Shown here: positions 8,177-18,617 of the stretch, piece by piece
Layout: each line of letters starts with the position of its first letter
Numbering within the stretch: the stretch's first letter is position 1
Assembly (NCBI RefSeq): GCF_036186745.1
Contig: NZ_CP108086.1
Span: 620,001-684,000 of the forward strand
Reading direction: 5' to 3'
DNA: 64,000 bases
DNA from: Microbispora hainanensis
GTDB taxonomy: Bacteria; Actinomycetota; Actinomycetes; Streptosporangiales; Streptosporangiaceae
Position numbers and translations under genes: made by a program
The notes under the pieces: model-generated
Seen by the model: the letters and a program-made list of their open reading frames with translations, nothing else
What the model was told of the DNA's origin: nothing
Databases searched by the model: none

Positions 8177-8559
8177 TGGGTTGAGTCCTTCGTGAAGTGC
8201 GACAGCGCGGACGACGTGAGTCTATCCGGGCCTTGTGAAGGCTCTCACGAGCGCCCGGCATACGAGACGACGCAAGGTCTCGGCGGTGTCGCGGCGGCAC
8301 GACGACCTGGTCTCGGAATCGCGGTCCGCGCGGCTCCGGGCGGCTCCCGGCGGCTCCGGGCGGCTCCACGCAGCCCGGCTGCCGGGAGGTTCCGGTGGGG
8401 TTCAGGGGATTCGTGAGACTCGCTCACGTACGGGCCCAGCCGATGGATGTACCCCGGCTTAGCCTGATCCATCCAGACTGCCACCCATCTCGGTATTGAT
8501 CGCACCTAATCTTGGGGATTAGCCTGATTCGCCATGGTCCAGTCCCTATCGTTCAGGCT
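8177..8559. other. Intergenic region between divergent serA and the SseB-like gene
   Basis: No convincing gene. It contains imperfect direct repeats of GGCTCC/CGGGCGGCTCC at about 8330-8370, two copies of TTAGCCTGAT (8459, 8519), and a small inverted repeat TAATC-TTGGG-GATTA at 8507-8521. The plus-strand -10-like TATCGT (8547-8552) is 7 nt before the next ATG, consistent with a leaderless start. Confidence 0.5.
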
Positions 8560-9459
8560 ATGAGCATCGGGAACCCCTCCCTGGGCGACGTTCTCGCGCG
8601 GCATGGCAGCCCCCGGCAACTCCTGGCGGCCCTCGCGGAGTGGGGCATCCTGGTGGCGGTCCGCCCCGACCGCTCCGTGGTGCTCGGCACTACGCAGAAC
8701 GGCGAACGCGTTCTGCTCGGCTACACGGGACCGGCGACCTATGCCCGGCACCGTGGGAGCCACTCCCTGTCGGCGTGCGACGCCGACACCATCCTCGACA
8801 TCCAGCGCGTCACGGGCGTGCGCGAGATCGTGATCGACGCGGCCGGCCCCGCCGCCGCCGCCGTGCCGATCGACGACCTGCGCCGATATCTGGAGCAGAA
8901 CCGCACCGGTCCCGCTCCGGCGCTGTCGGCCCTGGGCTCGGCCGCCCCCACGGCGTACGCCACGGGCGCGATGGCGACCGTGACCCGCGCGCAGGCGGCG
9001 CGGCAGGCTCCACCGCCGCCCACGCCCGTCCCTCCCATGCCCGCCCCTGTCCCGGAGGCGGCCTCCGCGCTCCCGCAGTGGGTCCCCGCTCCGCGGCAGC
9101 ACCTGTCGGGGGCGATGCAGGTCGTGGACCCCGGCTATCGCAGGACGCGCCATCCGATCCTGCCGGCGCTGCGAGTGGCGGTCGCCGAGCTGCTGCCGGA
9201 GTATCCCTACGTCCACCACGTCTGGATCTCCGAGGCGCGTACGGCCGCCGGGCTGTGGGGGATCATGCTGCACGTCAAGGTGCACATCTCGGGCGCCGAC
9301 GACATCGTGAAGGAGCTGCACCGGCGGGTGCGCAGCCGGCTGCCGCAACTGGCGGCCAGCGAGGCGCCGGTGCTCATGGCCCGGGTCGCCGACGCCCACA
9401 CCGAACGCCGCCTGATCGAGATCGGCGCGCACGTCGTCTTCCCCGACGTACGCGACTGA
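8560..9459 (+). CDS. SseB-like domain protein, function unknown
   Basis: The 299-aa product begins MSIGNPSLGDVLARHGSPRQ. Residues about 10-125 resemble the SseB N-terminal domain common in actinobacteria (LLAALAEWGILVAVRP, then ADTILDIQRVTGVREIVIDAAGPA). A Pro-rich linker (about 165-185) leads to a C-terminal alpha/beta domain (about 205-299) with HPILPALRVAVAELLPEYPY. No catalytic motif is visible. The start was moved to the ATG at 8560 because a TATCGT box ends 7 nt before it and the domain starts there. SseB-like proteins have no firm role in actinobacteria. Confidence 0.65.
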   Translation: MSIGNPSLGDVLARHGSPRQLLAALAEWGILVAVRPDRSVVLGTTQNGERVLLGYTGPATYARHRGSHSLSACDADTILDIQRVTGVREIVIDAAGPAAAAVPIDDLRRYLEQNRTGPAPALSALGSAAPTAYATGAMATVTRAQAARQAPPPPTPVPPMPAPVPEAASALPQWVPAPRQHLSGAMQVVDPGYRRTRHPILPALRVAVAELLPEYPYVHHVWISEARTAAGLWGIMLHVKVHISGADDIVKELHRRVRSRLPQLAASEAPVLMARVADAHTERRLIEIGAHVVFPDVRD

Positions 9460-9577
9460 GCCCGCGGGCCCGTCACCGATCTCCGCCGGGGCCGCCCCGG
9501 CGGAGATCGGCGGGACACCGGGCAGCCGCCGAACCGTTGCCGATCAGTCCTTCCTAACGGACGCTTGCTCGGCTTGA

Positions 9578-11041
9578 ATGGCGACCATGGTTTCCACGGC
9601 GACGCCGTCCCCGTCGAAGGTCTCCCTCGGGGTTCGCCTCGGGTACGCCGTCGGCTCGTTCTGCACGGCCAACTTCTCCACGATCCCCGGGCTGCTGCTG
9701 CTCTTCTACATGACCAACGTGCTCGCGGTCCCCGCCGCGCTCGCGGGCGTCGTGCTCTTCGTGCCCAAGGCCTGGGACCTGATCGCCAACACGCTGGTCG
9801 GCCGATGGTCGGACCGCACGGTCTCGCGGTGGGGACCACGCCGCCCCTGGCTGCTCGCCGGGGCCGCGGTGCTGCCGGTGTCGTTCGCCCTCATGTTCGC
9901 CGGCCCGCCGATCACCGGCGTCCCCGCCGCCGTGTACGTCGGCGTCACCTTCCTGGCCGCCGCGACCGGATACGCCCTGTACGAGGTGCCGTACAAGGCG
10001 ATGCCCGCGGAGATGACGACCGACTATCACGAGCGGACCTCGCTGCTGCAGTGGCGCATGGCGCTCATCGCGGTCTCGATCGCCATGAGCGGCATCCTCG
10101 CGCCGACGCTCGCCGGCGAGACGGCCGACGGCTACCGCGTCATGGGCGTCACCTTCGGCGTGATCCTTCTCGTCGCGATGCTGGGCTCGTTCTTCGGCAC
10201 CGCCCGCGCGCCCTTCACCGCACCGCGCAAGTCCGAGGGGACGCTCCGGGAGCAGCTCGCCGCCGCCCGCACCAGCAAGCAGTTCCTGTGGCTCCTCGGG
10301 CTCAGCTCCGCGCAGACGCTCGGGGCCGGCGTGATGCTCGCCGGGGCGCCCTATTTCGCCGCGTACGCGCTCGACGACACCGCCGCCACCACCACGCTCT
10401 TCGCGGCGCTCGTGGGGCCGATGCTGATCACGATGCCGCTGTGGGTGTGGCTGGCCCGCAAGCTCGACAAGCGCGGCGCCATGATCCTCTGTGGTGCGCT
10501 GTTCACGATCGGCGCGCTGCTGCTCCTCGCGACGCCCGCGTTCGGCGAGCTGTACGCGCACCTGTGCGTGATGATCGTGGGCTTCGGCTACGCGGGCACC
10601 CAGCTGCTGCAGTTCTCCATGCTCGCCGACGTCATCGCGTACGACGGCATGCTCAGCGGCGAGCGCAGGGGCGGGATCTTCACCGGCCTGTGGACCGCGG
10701 TGGAGAACGCGGTCCAGGCGCTCGGGGCGACCGCGTACGGATGGGTGCTGAGCCTGGGCAGCTTCGCCTCCTCCGACCCCGAGCATCCGGTGACCCAGCC
10801 GGACAGCGCCCACGTCGCCGTGGTGATCGGCGTGACCGTGGTGCCCGCCCTGATCACGTTCGCGGGCGTGCTGATGACCCTCAGGTACGACCTCACCGCC
10901 GACCGCCTCGCCGCCGTCACCGGCGGGAGCACGCCCTCCGCGGCTCCCGTCTCCGGGAGCGACGGGCAGCACGGCGGACAGGACCGCACGCAGGACGGCG
11001 GGCGGCCCGAACCCGGAGAAGTGCTCCGCACCGAAGAATGA
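9578..11041 (+). CDS. MFS transporter, GPH (glycoside-pentoside-hexuronide:cation symporter) type
   Basis: The 487-aa protein has about 12 hydrophobic segments. It carries MelB/GPH hallmarks: LGYAVGSFCTANFSTIPGLLLLFYMTNVL at the N-terminus, KAWDLIANTLVGRWSDRT between helices 2 and 3, EVPYKAMPAEMTTDYHERTSL after helix 4, and FSMLADVIAYDGMLSGERR in the second half. The family imports sugars with sodium or protons. A hydrophilic Gly/Ser tail of about 50 residues follows the last helix. It is probably single, and the substrate cannot be read from the sequence. Confidence 0.85.
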   Translation: MATMVSTATPSPSKVSLGVRLGYAVGSFCTANFSTIPGLLLLFYMTNVLAVPAALAGVVLFVPKAWDLIANTLVGRWSDRTVSRWGPRRPWLLAGAAVLPVSFALMFAGPPITGVPAAVYVGVTFLAAATGYALYEVPYKAMPAEMTTDYHERTSLLQWRMALIAVSIAMSGILAPTLAGETADGYRVMGVTFGVILLVAMLGSFFGTARAPFTAPRKSEGTLREQLAAARTSKQFLWLLGLSSAQTLGAGVMLAGAPYFAAYALDDTAATTTLFAALVGPMLITMPLWVWLARKLDKRGAMILCGALFTIGALLLLATPAFGELYAHLCVMIVGFGYAGTQLLQFSMLADVIAYDGMLSGERRGGIFTGLWTAVENAVQALGATAYGWVLSLGSFASSDPEHPVTQPDSAHVAVVIGVTVVPALITFAGVLMTLRYDLTADRLAAVTGGSTPSAAPVSGSDGQHGGQDRTQDGGRPEPGEVLRTEE

Positions 11042-11042
11042 G

Positions 11043-11291
11043 GTGATCGGGCGGCCTCGCGCCGCTGGCGGCGCCCCGCCGGGCCGAGGCCGGCGTCCGG
11101 ACAGGGGCCCGGCCTGCCACGCTCACGTCGTCCGCGGGCCGGTCGACGGCGGCGCCGGATGCCGGGAGGGCGACGACCGGGTGACGGCCGGCCGTCCGCC
11201 GTGGTGGGAGCGCTGCCGCGAGCGGCTGGAACGGGTGGCGCGGGAGGCCGCGGACGACCTTAAACGCGCCTCAAGCCGGTCTCTGCGCTGA
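11043..11291 (+). CDS. Possible small protein downstream of the symporter
   Basis: An 82-codon frame begins at a GTG one base after the symporter stop. Its first half looks like unselected GC-rich DNA. The last 36 residues, from a second GTG at about 11181 (GGGAGGG about 10 nt upstream), look more protein-like: TAGRPPWWERCRERLERVAR followed by an amphipathic helix. The true product may be the short form only. No family recognised; low confidence. Confidence 0.3.
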   Translation: MIGRPRAAGGAPPGRGRRPDRGPACHAHVVRGPVDGGAGCREGDDRVTAGRPPWWERCRERLERVAREAADDLKRASSRSLR

Positions 11292-11462
11292 TCACGCCGC
11301 TGACCTGCGGATTATCGGACATCCAAGGCATTGCGCGGCATAAAAGAAGTTTAAGAGAAGGTAGATACTTTCCTCCTTGGACCGATTTATCACCACATGT
11401 CGGTCTCTAGCGCACCATAATGACGACTTCCCCAGCGTCTAACCCCCACTGGAGGAATGATC

Positions 11463-12410
11463 GTGAACAGAGCGCTCGGAGCGGTCCTGTGCCTCGGGAG
11501 CGTCGCGGCCGCCGGCATGACGGCGGTGCCGGCTCAGGCCGAGGCCTGGCACGCGGGCTGCCGGGTCGCCGCCGCGAAGCCGTACGTCAGCGTGGACGGC
11601 AAGATCCGCGCGGCGGGCTCGCGGGCCGGTTGCGTCGACAACGCCCGTTTCCGGGTCCGGATCGTGAAGAGCAGGCCGGGCCCCGACCGCGTGGTCAAGA
11701 GCGGCTCCAAGGTGGTCAGGAACGCGCGCGTCACCGTGGCGCTGACCTGCGTGAACGGCGCGTACTACAGCGTCGTCACCGACTATCGCGGCCACGTCTC
11801 GCGCTCGAAGCCGGTGCGCCTCGACTGCGACATCCCCACCACGGTTCCCACCGCCACCTCCTCCCCACGCCCCAGCGGCACCCCCTCCACCATCCCCACC
11901 ACCACTCCCAGCACCACCCCCAGCACCACTCCCAGCACCACCCCAAGCACCACCCCAAGCACGGCCCCCGCCCCGAGCGCCCCCACCCCCGCCGCGCCCA
12001 GCGCCTCTCCGACGAGCGGCTCGGCCGTGGGCACCGCCATCGAGAACGAGGTGGTGCGCCTCACCAACGTCGAGCGGGCCAAGGCGGGCTGCGGCCCGCT
12101 GAAGCACGACGCGCGCCTGCGCGCCGCCGCGTACGCCCACTCGGCCGACATGTCCGCGAAGAACTACTTTGACCACACCTCGAAGGACGGCCGTTCCTTC
12201 GCCGACCGCATCACGGCCGCCGGCTACACCTGGCGGGCCGCGGCGGAGAACATCGCCAAGGGCTACGGCACGGCCCAGGCCGTGGTCCAGGGCTGGATGA
12301 ACAGCCCCGGGCACCGGCAGAACATCCTCAACTGCACCTACACCGACATCGGGGTCGGGTACGTCGCCGCGGGCGGCCCGTACTGGACCCAGGACTTCGG
12401 CCGGCAGTAG
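11463..12410 (+). CDS. Secreted CAP-domain (SCP/PR1-like) protein
   Basis: The 315-aa protein starts at a GTG 6 nt after GGAGGA; the ATG at 11457 abuts the Shine-Dalgarno and is unlikely. A signal peptide (MNRALGAVLCLGSVAAAGMT, cleavage near AQA-EA at about 27) leads to an N-terminal Cys-containing domain (about 28-122). A Thr-Pro-Ser linker (about 123-180) with TTPSTTPS repeats follows, then a CAP domain (about 185-313). The CAP domain shows VVRLTNVERAKAGC, HSADMSAKNYFDHTSKDG, GWMNSPGHRQNIL and IGVGYVAAGGPYWTQDFG. Bacterial CAP proteins are extracellular, with no agreed activity. The upstream 170 nt are AT-richer, with a possible CATAAT -10 at 11416-11421. Confidence 0.85.
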   Translation: MNRALGAVLCLGSVAAAGMTAVPAQAEAWHAGCRVAAAKPYVSVDGKIRAAGSRAGCVDNARFRVRIVKSRPGPDRVVKSGSKVVRNARVTVALTCVNGAYYSVVTDYRGHVSRSKPVRLDCDIPTTVPTATSSPRPSGTPSTIPTTTPSTTPSTTPSTTPSTTPSTAPAPSAPTPAAPSASPTSGSAVGTAIENEVVRLTNVERAKAGCGPLKHDARLRAAAYAHSADMSAKNYFDHTSKDGRSFADRITAAGYTWRAAAENIAKGYGTAQAVVQGWMNSPGHRQNILNCTYTDIGVGYVAAGGPYWTQDFGRQ

Positions 12411-12545
12411 AGCCGACGGTAGAGACGCGCCGACGGCGCAGGGAGCGGGGACGCCATGCCCGGCGCCCCCGCTCCCACCCCGGGATCGACGGGGAATACG
12501 GCGGTCTTCTGGACACCTCGGACCACTGCGACGGATACTCCTTTC

Positions 12546-13079
12546 ATGAGCTCTCCCCCGGTTCGCGCATCGGACGGGGACCGCGAGCGTGCGCTCAGCG
12601 AGCTCCGCGACCGGGCCGCCGAAGGACGCCTGTCCATGGAGACCTTCGTCGGCCGGGTGGACCTCGCGCTCCGTGCTCGCAGTCGCAACGAGTTGGACGA
12701 GCTGGTCTCCGACCTCCCGCACCGCGGGCGCTGGCGCAGAAGGATCACCGACGCCGTCGCCTCCGTGTCGGAGCTGAGCAGCCGGATCGAGTCCGCCTGG
12801 CGGCGTCCCCGGCTGCCCCGGCTCGCCCTGCCCGCCGACGGCCGGGCCCGCTATCTGGTCGGCCGCGGCTCCTCCTGTGACCTCGTCCTCGCCGACCTGA
12901 CCGTCTCGCGGGTGCACGCCGAACTGCGGCGGGAGCAGGACTCCTGGCTGCTCGTCGACCTCGGCTCGATGAACGGCACCCGGCTGAACGGCTGGCGCCT
13001 GGTCGGCCCCGCGTCCGTACGGGCAGGCGACGAGGTGGCCTTCGGCGACTGCGTGTTCCTGGTCTCGATGCCCGCCTGA
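12546..13079 (+). CDS. DUF1707 and FHA domain protein
   Basis: The 177-aa protein has a DUF1707 domain at about 7-60 (RASDGDRERALSELRDRAAE, ending ELDELVSDLP), which in actinobacteria is linked to membrane or cell-wall regulators. It is followed by a C-terminal FHA phosphothreonine-binding domain (about 100-175). The FHA motif residues GRGSSCDLVL, SRVHAEL and SMNGTRLNG are intact. It may read the output of Ser/Thr kinases. The ATG lies 6 nt after GATACT, so the mRNA is probably leaderless. Confidence 0.85.
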   Translation: MSSPPVRASDGDRERALSELRDRAAEGRLSMETFVGRVDLALRARSRNELDELVSDLPHRGRWRRRITDAVASVSELSSRIESAWRRPRLPRLALPADGRARYLVGRGSSCDLVLADLTVSRVHAELRREQDSWLLVDLGSMNGTRLNGWRLVGPASVRAGDEVAFGDCVFLVSMPA

Positions 13080-13160
13080 TCGTTATACGTACATTTCCGT
13101 ATTGCCGCCCCGGCACGGCTCGCCGACGATCGCGGAAAGCCACTCACCCGGGAGCGGACC

Positions 13161-14786
13161 GTGCGATTGTCACGACGTATCACGATCATGCTGGCCGGTG
13201 CCGTCCTGGCCACCGGAATCGCCGGGTCCGGCGTCCCCGCCGGAGCGCGGGGTCCGGCCCCCGGCATCGCGGACCTGACCCGCGACCTCGACCAGATCCT
13301 CGCCGACTCCCGGCTGGCCCCCGCGCGGGCGGGCGTCGCCGTACGTGCCGCCGCCAGCGGCGAGGACCTCTACTCCCTCGACGCGGACAAGCTGTTCGCC
13401 CCCGCATCCAACACCAAGCTGCTCACCTCCGCCGCCGCTCTCGACACGCTCGGCGCGGACTTCCGGTTCACGACCGACGTGCTCGCCGCGTCCAAGGCGG
13501 GCCGTACGGTCGTGGGCGACCTCACGCTGCGGGGCACGGGCGACCCCACCATGCTCGCCGCCGACTACGACGCGCTCGCCGCCAAGGTCGCGGCGGCCGG
13601 CGTCAAGGTCGTCACGGGACGGCTGGTCGCCGACGACACCTGGTTCGACGACGTACGGCTCGGCACCGACTGGGCCTGGGACGACGAGCCGTACTACTAC
13701 GCCGGGCAGATCTCGGCGCTGACCGCGGCGCCCGACACCGACTACGACGCGGGCTCCGTGATCGTCTCGGTCGCGCCCGGAAGCGGCCCCGGCAAGGCCG
13801 CCAAGGTCTCCACCACCCCGGCCACCGGCTACGTGACGATCGTGAACAAGGCCGTCACCGGCGACGAGACGGACGTGCTCGTCGAGCGGCAGCACGGCAC
13901 CAACACCGTCGTGGTCAGCGGCACGGTCGCCGAGCCGTACGACGAGTGGGTCGCGGTGTGGGACCCCACGCTCTACGCGGCCACCCTGTTCCGTGAGGGG
14001 CTGGCCCGGCACGGCGTGAAGGTGCTCGGGCCGACCGTGCGCGGGACCGCCACCGCGAAGGCGGTCACGGTCGCCGCACGCCGGTCGATGCCTCTCGGCG
14101 ACCTGCTCGTGCCGTTCCTGAAGCTGAGCAACAACATGCACGCGGAGATCCTCACCAAGGCGATGGGACGCAAGGTCTCCGGCGCGGGAACATGGGCGGC
14201 CGGGCTCGCCGTGACGACCGCGTTCGCGCAGGCCAACGGTGTGAAGACGCTGCGGCTGCGGGACGGCTCGGGCCTGTCCCGGGTGGACGCCCTGACGCCC
14301 GGCGGGATCACCGCCCTGCTCGCGGCGGTGCGCGGCAAGCCCTGGTTCCCCACCTGGTACGCCGCCCTGCCGATCGCGGGAGAGGCGGAGCGCATGGTCG
14401 GCGGGACACTGCGCAGCAGGATGGGCGGCACGGCGGCGGCCGGGAACGTGCACGCCAAGACCGGCTCGCTGACCGGCGTGACCGCGCTGTCGGGCTACGT
14501 GACCAGCGCGGACGGCGAGCCGCTGGTCTTCTCGGTCATCAGCAACGGCTACCTGTCCGGCCCGCCGCGCGACCTGGAGGACCGGATCGCCGTCAGGCTG
14601 GCGCAGTTCACCAGGAACGCCCCGGTCGATGAGACGGTCGATGAGACGGTCGATGAGGCGGCGGGCGTCTCGGCGGACGCGCGCGGTGTGGCTCCGGAGC
14701 CGACGCCGCAGGAGACCGGCCAGGCGTCGCGGCGGCCCTCGGCCGGTGACCTCGAATGCTCCTGGCTCAAGCCCGCCCGGTGCTGA
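13161..14786 (+). CDS. dacB: D-alanyl-D-alanine carboxypeptidase/endopeptidase (DacB type, peptidase S13)
   Basis: The 541-aa exported protein trims peptidoglycan stem peptides. It has a signal peptide (to about residue 30) and the three penicillin-binding motifs: S83-x-x-K86 in APASNTKLL, SNN in LKLSNNMHAE and KTG in HAKTGSLTG. The long insertion between the first two motifs is normal for S13 enzymes. A tail of about 60 residues beyond the domain contains three VDETVDE-like units, encoded by a 12-bp repeat (14625-14660), and ends ECSWLKPARC. The GTG start has GGGAGCGG upstream. Confidence 0.9.
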   Translation: MRLSRRITIMLAGAVLATGIAGSGVPAGARGPAPGIADLTRDLDQILADSRLAPARAGVAVRAAASGEDLYSLDADKLFAPASNTKLLTSAAALDTLGADFRFTTDVLAASKAGRTVVGDLTLRGTGDPTMLAADYDALAAKVAAAGVKVVTGRLVADDTWFDDVRLGTDWAWDDEPYYYAGQISALTAAPDTDYDAGSVIVSVAPGSGPGKAAKVSTTPATGYVTIVNKAVTGDETDVLVERQHGTNTVVVSGTVAEPYDEWVAVWDPTLYAATLFREGLARHGVKVLGPTVRGTATAKAVTVAARRSMPLGDLLVPFLKLSNNMHAEILTKAMGRKVSGAGTWAAGLAVTTAFAQANGVKTLRLRDGSGLSRVDALTPGGITALLAAVRGKPWFPTWYAALPIAGEAERMVGGTLRSRMGGTAAAGNVHAKTGSLTGVTALSGYVTSADGEPLVFSVISNGYLSGPPRDLEDRIAVRLAQFTRNAPVDETVDETVDEAAGVSADARGVAPEPTPQETGQASRRPSAGDLECSWLKPARC

Positions 14787-14887
14787 CCCCGTCCGGCCCC
14801 GGCCGCTAGACCGGCGGCGACAGTGCTCTGAGGTCCGCCTACCGGCTGCGACGGTGCCGGGCCGTTCGGGTCCCAGCGCTGACCGGC

Positions 14888-14928
14888 GGGGTCGGCGGGG
14901 TCGGCGGGGGCTGGTGGGGGCTGGTGGG
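14888..14928 (+). repeat. G-rich tract with G-quadruplex potential
   Basis: Five G-runs of 3-5 bases separated by 5-nt spacers (TCGGC, CTGGT) lie between the convergent dacB and ilvC genes. Related GGTCGGCGGG/GGTGCC repeats continue to about 14995. Confidence 0.6.
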
Positions 14929-15004
14929 AGCTGCCGGAAACCGGTGGGGGGCAGTGCCGGTCGGCGGGGGCCGGTGCCGGTCGGCGGGAGGCGTGAAACG
15001 CGAC

Positions 15005-15046
15005 GCGGCGCCGCGCCCCGCCCTTCCGGGCGGGGAGCGGCGCCGC
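15005..15046 (-). terminator. Terminator hairpin of ilvBNC
   Basis: A long stem of two blocks (9-10 bp and 8 bp) with a 4-nt TTCC loop and a 2-nt mismatch lies 24 nt after the ilvC stop. The minus-strand tail GTCGCGTTTC is only weakly T-rich. It could also stop dacB transcripts. Confidence 0.7.
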
Positions 15047-15069
15047 GGTCACGCGAGCGTTCGCGAGCC

Positions 15070-16119
<1,050 letters not shown>

Positions 16120-16644
16120 CTATGCGCTGCGGTCGAGGGCGCGAAGCGAGCGGTCGGTGATGGAACGGGCGCCGCGGCCGATGGCCACCATGCCCGACTG
16201 CACGAGCTCCTTGATGCCGTACGGCTCAAGGACCCGGACGAACGCCTCCAGCTTGTCGGTCGTCCCGGTGACCTCGATCGTCACCGCGTCCGGAGCCACG
16301 TCAACGCAGCGTGCCCGGAAGAGGTTCACGAGTTCGAGGACGTGCGACCGGCTCTCCGAGTCGGTCCGCACCTTGATCAACATCAGCTCGCGCTGCACCG
16401 ACTGGCTGTTGTCGAGCTCGACGATCTTGATGACGTTGACCAGCTTGTTGAGCTGTTTGGTGACCTGCTCCAGCGGGAGGTCCTCCACGTTGACGACGAT
16501 GGTCATCCGCGAGATGTCGTCGTGCTCCGTGGGCCCGACCGCCAGCGAGTCGATGTTGAACCCGCGGCGGCTGAACAGGGCGGCGACCCGGGCCAGCACG
16601 CCCGGCTTGTTCTCCACCAGCACGGACAGCGTGTGGCGACTCAT
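16120..16644 (-). CDS. ilvN: Acetolactate synthase small (regulatory) subunit
   Basis: The 174-aa protein binds IlvB and confers valine feedback inhibition. An N-terminal ACT domain (about 3-75) has LSVLVENKPGVLARVAALFS and RGFNIDSLAVG. A C-terminal ALS_ss_C domain (about 80-160) has ELMLIKV and FRARCVDV. The ATG is preceded by GGAG at 6 nt. It is the middle gene of ilvBNC, 55 nt after ilvB. Confidence 0.95.
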   Translation of the reverse strand: MSRHTLSVLVENKPGVLARVAALFSRRGFNIDSLAVGPTEHDDISRMTIVVNVEDLPLEQVTKQLNKLVNVIKIVELDNSQSVQRELMLIKVRTDSESRSHVLELVNLFRARCVDVAPDAVTIEVTGTTDKLEAFVRVLEPYGIKELVQSGMVAIGRGARSITDRSLRALDRSA

Positions 16645-16699
16645 GCTTGCTCCATCTCCTCGCGCTGCTGGTCGTGAACGGGTCGGGCCTGGGCGGGGC

Positions 16700-18445
16700 T
16701 CATTCTCCACCCTCCCAGTTCGGCGCCATGTCACGGGCGTACTTGATGTCGTCGTTGCTCGTGCCGGCCGCGACCATCGGCCAGACCATCGCGTCCTGGT
16801 GCACGACGAAATCGACCACCACCGGCACGTCGTTGATCTCCATGGCCTTGCGGATCGTGTCGTCCACGTCCTCGGGACGCTCACACCGCAGGCCGACGCA
16901 ACCGTACGCTTCGGCGAGCTTCACGAAGTCGGGAATGCGCTTGGGCCGCTGCAGATCGGTGTTGGAGTAGCGCTCGTCGTAGAACAGGGTCTGCCACTGG
17001 CGGACCATGCCGAGGTTGCCGTTGTTGATGACCGCCACCTTGATCGGCACACCCTCGATCGCGCAGGTCGCCAGCTCCTGGTTGGTCATCTGGAAGCATC
17101 CGTCGCCGTCGACGGCCCACACGACCTTGTCCGGGCGGCCCATCTTGGCGCCCATGGCGGCCGGCACGGCGTACCCCATCGTGCCCGCGCCGCCGGAGTT
17201 GATGAACGTCCCCGGGTGCTCGTACTTGATGAACTGGGCGGCCCACATCTGGTGCTGGCCGACGCCCGCCGCGTAGATCGCGTCCGCTCCGACCAGCGCG
17301 CTCAGCCGCTCCATGACGTACTGCGGGGCCAGCGAGCCGTCGGCGAACTCCTCGTAGCCCAGCGGGTAGGTCTCCTTGTAGCCGTTGAGCAGCCGCCACC
17401 ACTCGCTGTAGTCGCCCTTGCGGCCCTCGGCCTGCTCGGTCCGCACCGCCGTGATCAGGTCGCCGATCACCTCGCGGCAGTCGCCCACGATCGGGACGTC
17501 GGCGTGGCGGTTCTTGGAGATCTCCGCGGGGTCGATGTCGGCGTGGATGACCTTGGCGTGCGGAGCGAAGCTGGACAGCTGGCCGGTGACCCGGTCGTCG
17601 AACCGGGTGCCGAGCGCGATCAGCAGGTCGGAGCGCTGCAGGGCGCCGACGGCCGAGACGCTGCCGTGCATGCCGGGCATGCCCATGTGCTGGGGGTGGC
17701 TGTCGGGGAAGGTGCCCCGCGCCATCAGCGTGGTGACCACCGGGATGCCGGTCAGCTCGGCCAGCTCCAGCAGCTCGGCCGAGGCGCGCGCCTTGTGCAC
17801 GCCGCCGCCGACATAGAACACCGGCCGCTTGGCCTCGGTCATCAGCCGGGCGGCCTCGCGAATCTGCTTGGAATGCGGCCGGGTCACCGGACGGTAGCCG
17901 GGAAGCTGCATGACCGGCGGCCAGGAGAAGGTGGTGGTCGCCTGCAGGGCGTCCTTGGCGATGTCCACCAGCACCGGCCCCGGACGGCCGGTCGCGGCGA
18001 TGTGGAACGCCTCGGCGATGGTCCGCGGGATGTCCTCGGCCTTGGTGACGAGGAAGTTGTGCTTGGTGATCGGCATCGTGATACCGGAGATGTCGGCTTC
18101 CTGGAACGCGTCGGTCCCGATGAGCGGGGTGGAGACCTGCCCGGTGATCGCGACGATCGGCACCGAGTCCATGTAGGCGTCGGCGATCGGGGTCACCAGA
18201 TTGGTCGCCCCCGGGCCGCTGGTGGCCATGCACACCCCGACCCTGCCGGTCGCCTGCGCATAGCCCTCGGCCGCGTGGCCGGCGCCCTGCTCGTGCCGTA
18301 CAAGCACGTGCCGGACCTTGGTCGAGTCGTAGAGGGGATCGTAGGCGGGGAGAATGGCCCCGCCGGGGATCCCGAACACCGTGTCGACCCCGACCTGCTC
18401 CAGCGCCCGCACGAGGGCCTGGGCACCTGTCATTTTCTCGGTCAT
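16700..18445 (-). CDS. ilvB: Acetolactate synthase large (catalytic) subunit
   Basis: The 581-aa thiamine-diphosphate enzyme makes acetolactate and acetohydroxybutyrate. Visible are the catalytic-Glu region [15 protein letters not shown], the central FAD/dehydrogenase-like domain (about 195-330), and the ThDP/Mg motif [18 protein letters not shown] ending in VINN. The ATG at 18445 has AAGGA 8 nt upstream; the frame is open further up but overlaps the attenuator. The operon is under a leader-peptide attenuator with Ile, Leu and Val codons. Confidence 0.95.
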   Translation of the reverse strand: MTEKMTGAQALVRALEQVGVDTVFGIPGGAILPAYDPLYDSTKVRHVLVRHEQGAGHAAEGYAQATGRVGVCMATSGPGATNLVTPIADAYMDSVPIVAITGQVSTPLIGTDAFQEADISGITMPITKHNFLVTKAEDIPRTIAEAFHIAATGRPGPVLVDIAKDALQATTTFSWPPVMQLPGYRPVTRPHSKQIREAARLMTEAKRPVFYVGGGVHKARASAELLELAELTGIPVVTTLMARGTFPDSHPQHMGMPGMHGSVSAVGALQRSDLLIALGTRFDDRVTGQLSSFAPHAKVIHADIDPAEISKNRHADVPIVGDCREVIGDLITAVRTEQAEGRKGDYSEWWRLLNGYKETYPLGYEEFADGSLAPQYVMERLSALVGADAIYAAGVGQHQMWAAQFIKYEHPGTFINSGGAGTMGYAVPAAMGAKMGRPDKVVWAVDGDGCFQMTNQELATCAIEGVPIKVAVINNGNLGMVRQWQTLFYDERYSNTDLQRPKRIPDFVKLAEAYGCVGLRCERPEDVDDTIRKAMEINDVPVVVDFVVHQDAMVWPMVAAGTSNDDIKYARDMAPNWEGGE

Positions 18446-18506
18446 CGGCTCGTTCCTTGTGGCTGAGCTTGCTTCTGGCTGGGCTGCTTGGCGTGGCTCC
18501 TGGCAT

Positions 18507-18540
18507 AAAAAATGCCCCATCCGCTGAGCGGAGCTGGGGC
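18507..18540 (-). terminator. Rho-independent attenuator in the ilvB leader
   Basis: The minus-strand stem has GCCCCA paired with TGGGGC and TCCG paired with CGGA, with a small bulge. It is followed by A-TTTTTT. It lies 60-95 nt before ilvB and just after the leader peptide. The adjoining arms CTGCGCGC and GCGCGCAG (18541-18548 with 18568-18575) form a competing or preceding hairpin that reaches the base of the terminator. Confidence 0.85.
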
Positions 18541-18562
18541 GCGCGCAGGACCTAGTGCTTCG

Positions 18563-18610
18563 TCAGGCTGCGCGCCTGCGAAGTACTACGAGAATCCCAC
18601 CGCTATGCAT
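18563..18610 (-). CDS. ilvB leader peptide (Ile-Leu-Val-Val-Leu)
   Basis: A 15-residue ORF, MHSGGILVVLRRRAA, holds a run of five branched-chain codons (ATT CTC GTA GTA CTT). The codons GTA and CTT are rare in this genome, which would favour stalling. The stop lies in the loop of the hairpin 18541-18575. With the attenuator downstream, this is a classical multivalent ilv leader. Probably leaderless: CATCGT ends 7 nt before the ATG. Confidence 0.85.
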   Translation of the reverse strand: MHSGGILVVLRRRAA

Positions 18611-18617
18611 GGCTACA

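Noticed and set aside
8245-8505. 86-aa minus-strand open frame before serA
   Set aside because: Arg/Pro/Ala-rich shadow-like composition, no start signal, and it covers the serA and SseB promoter region.
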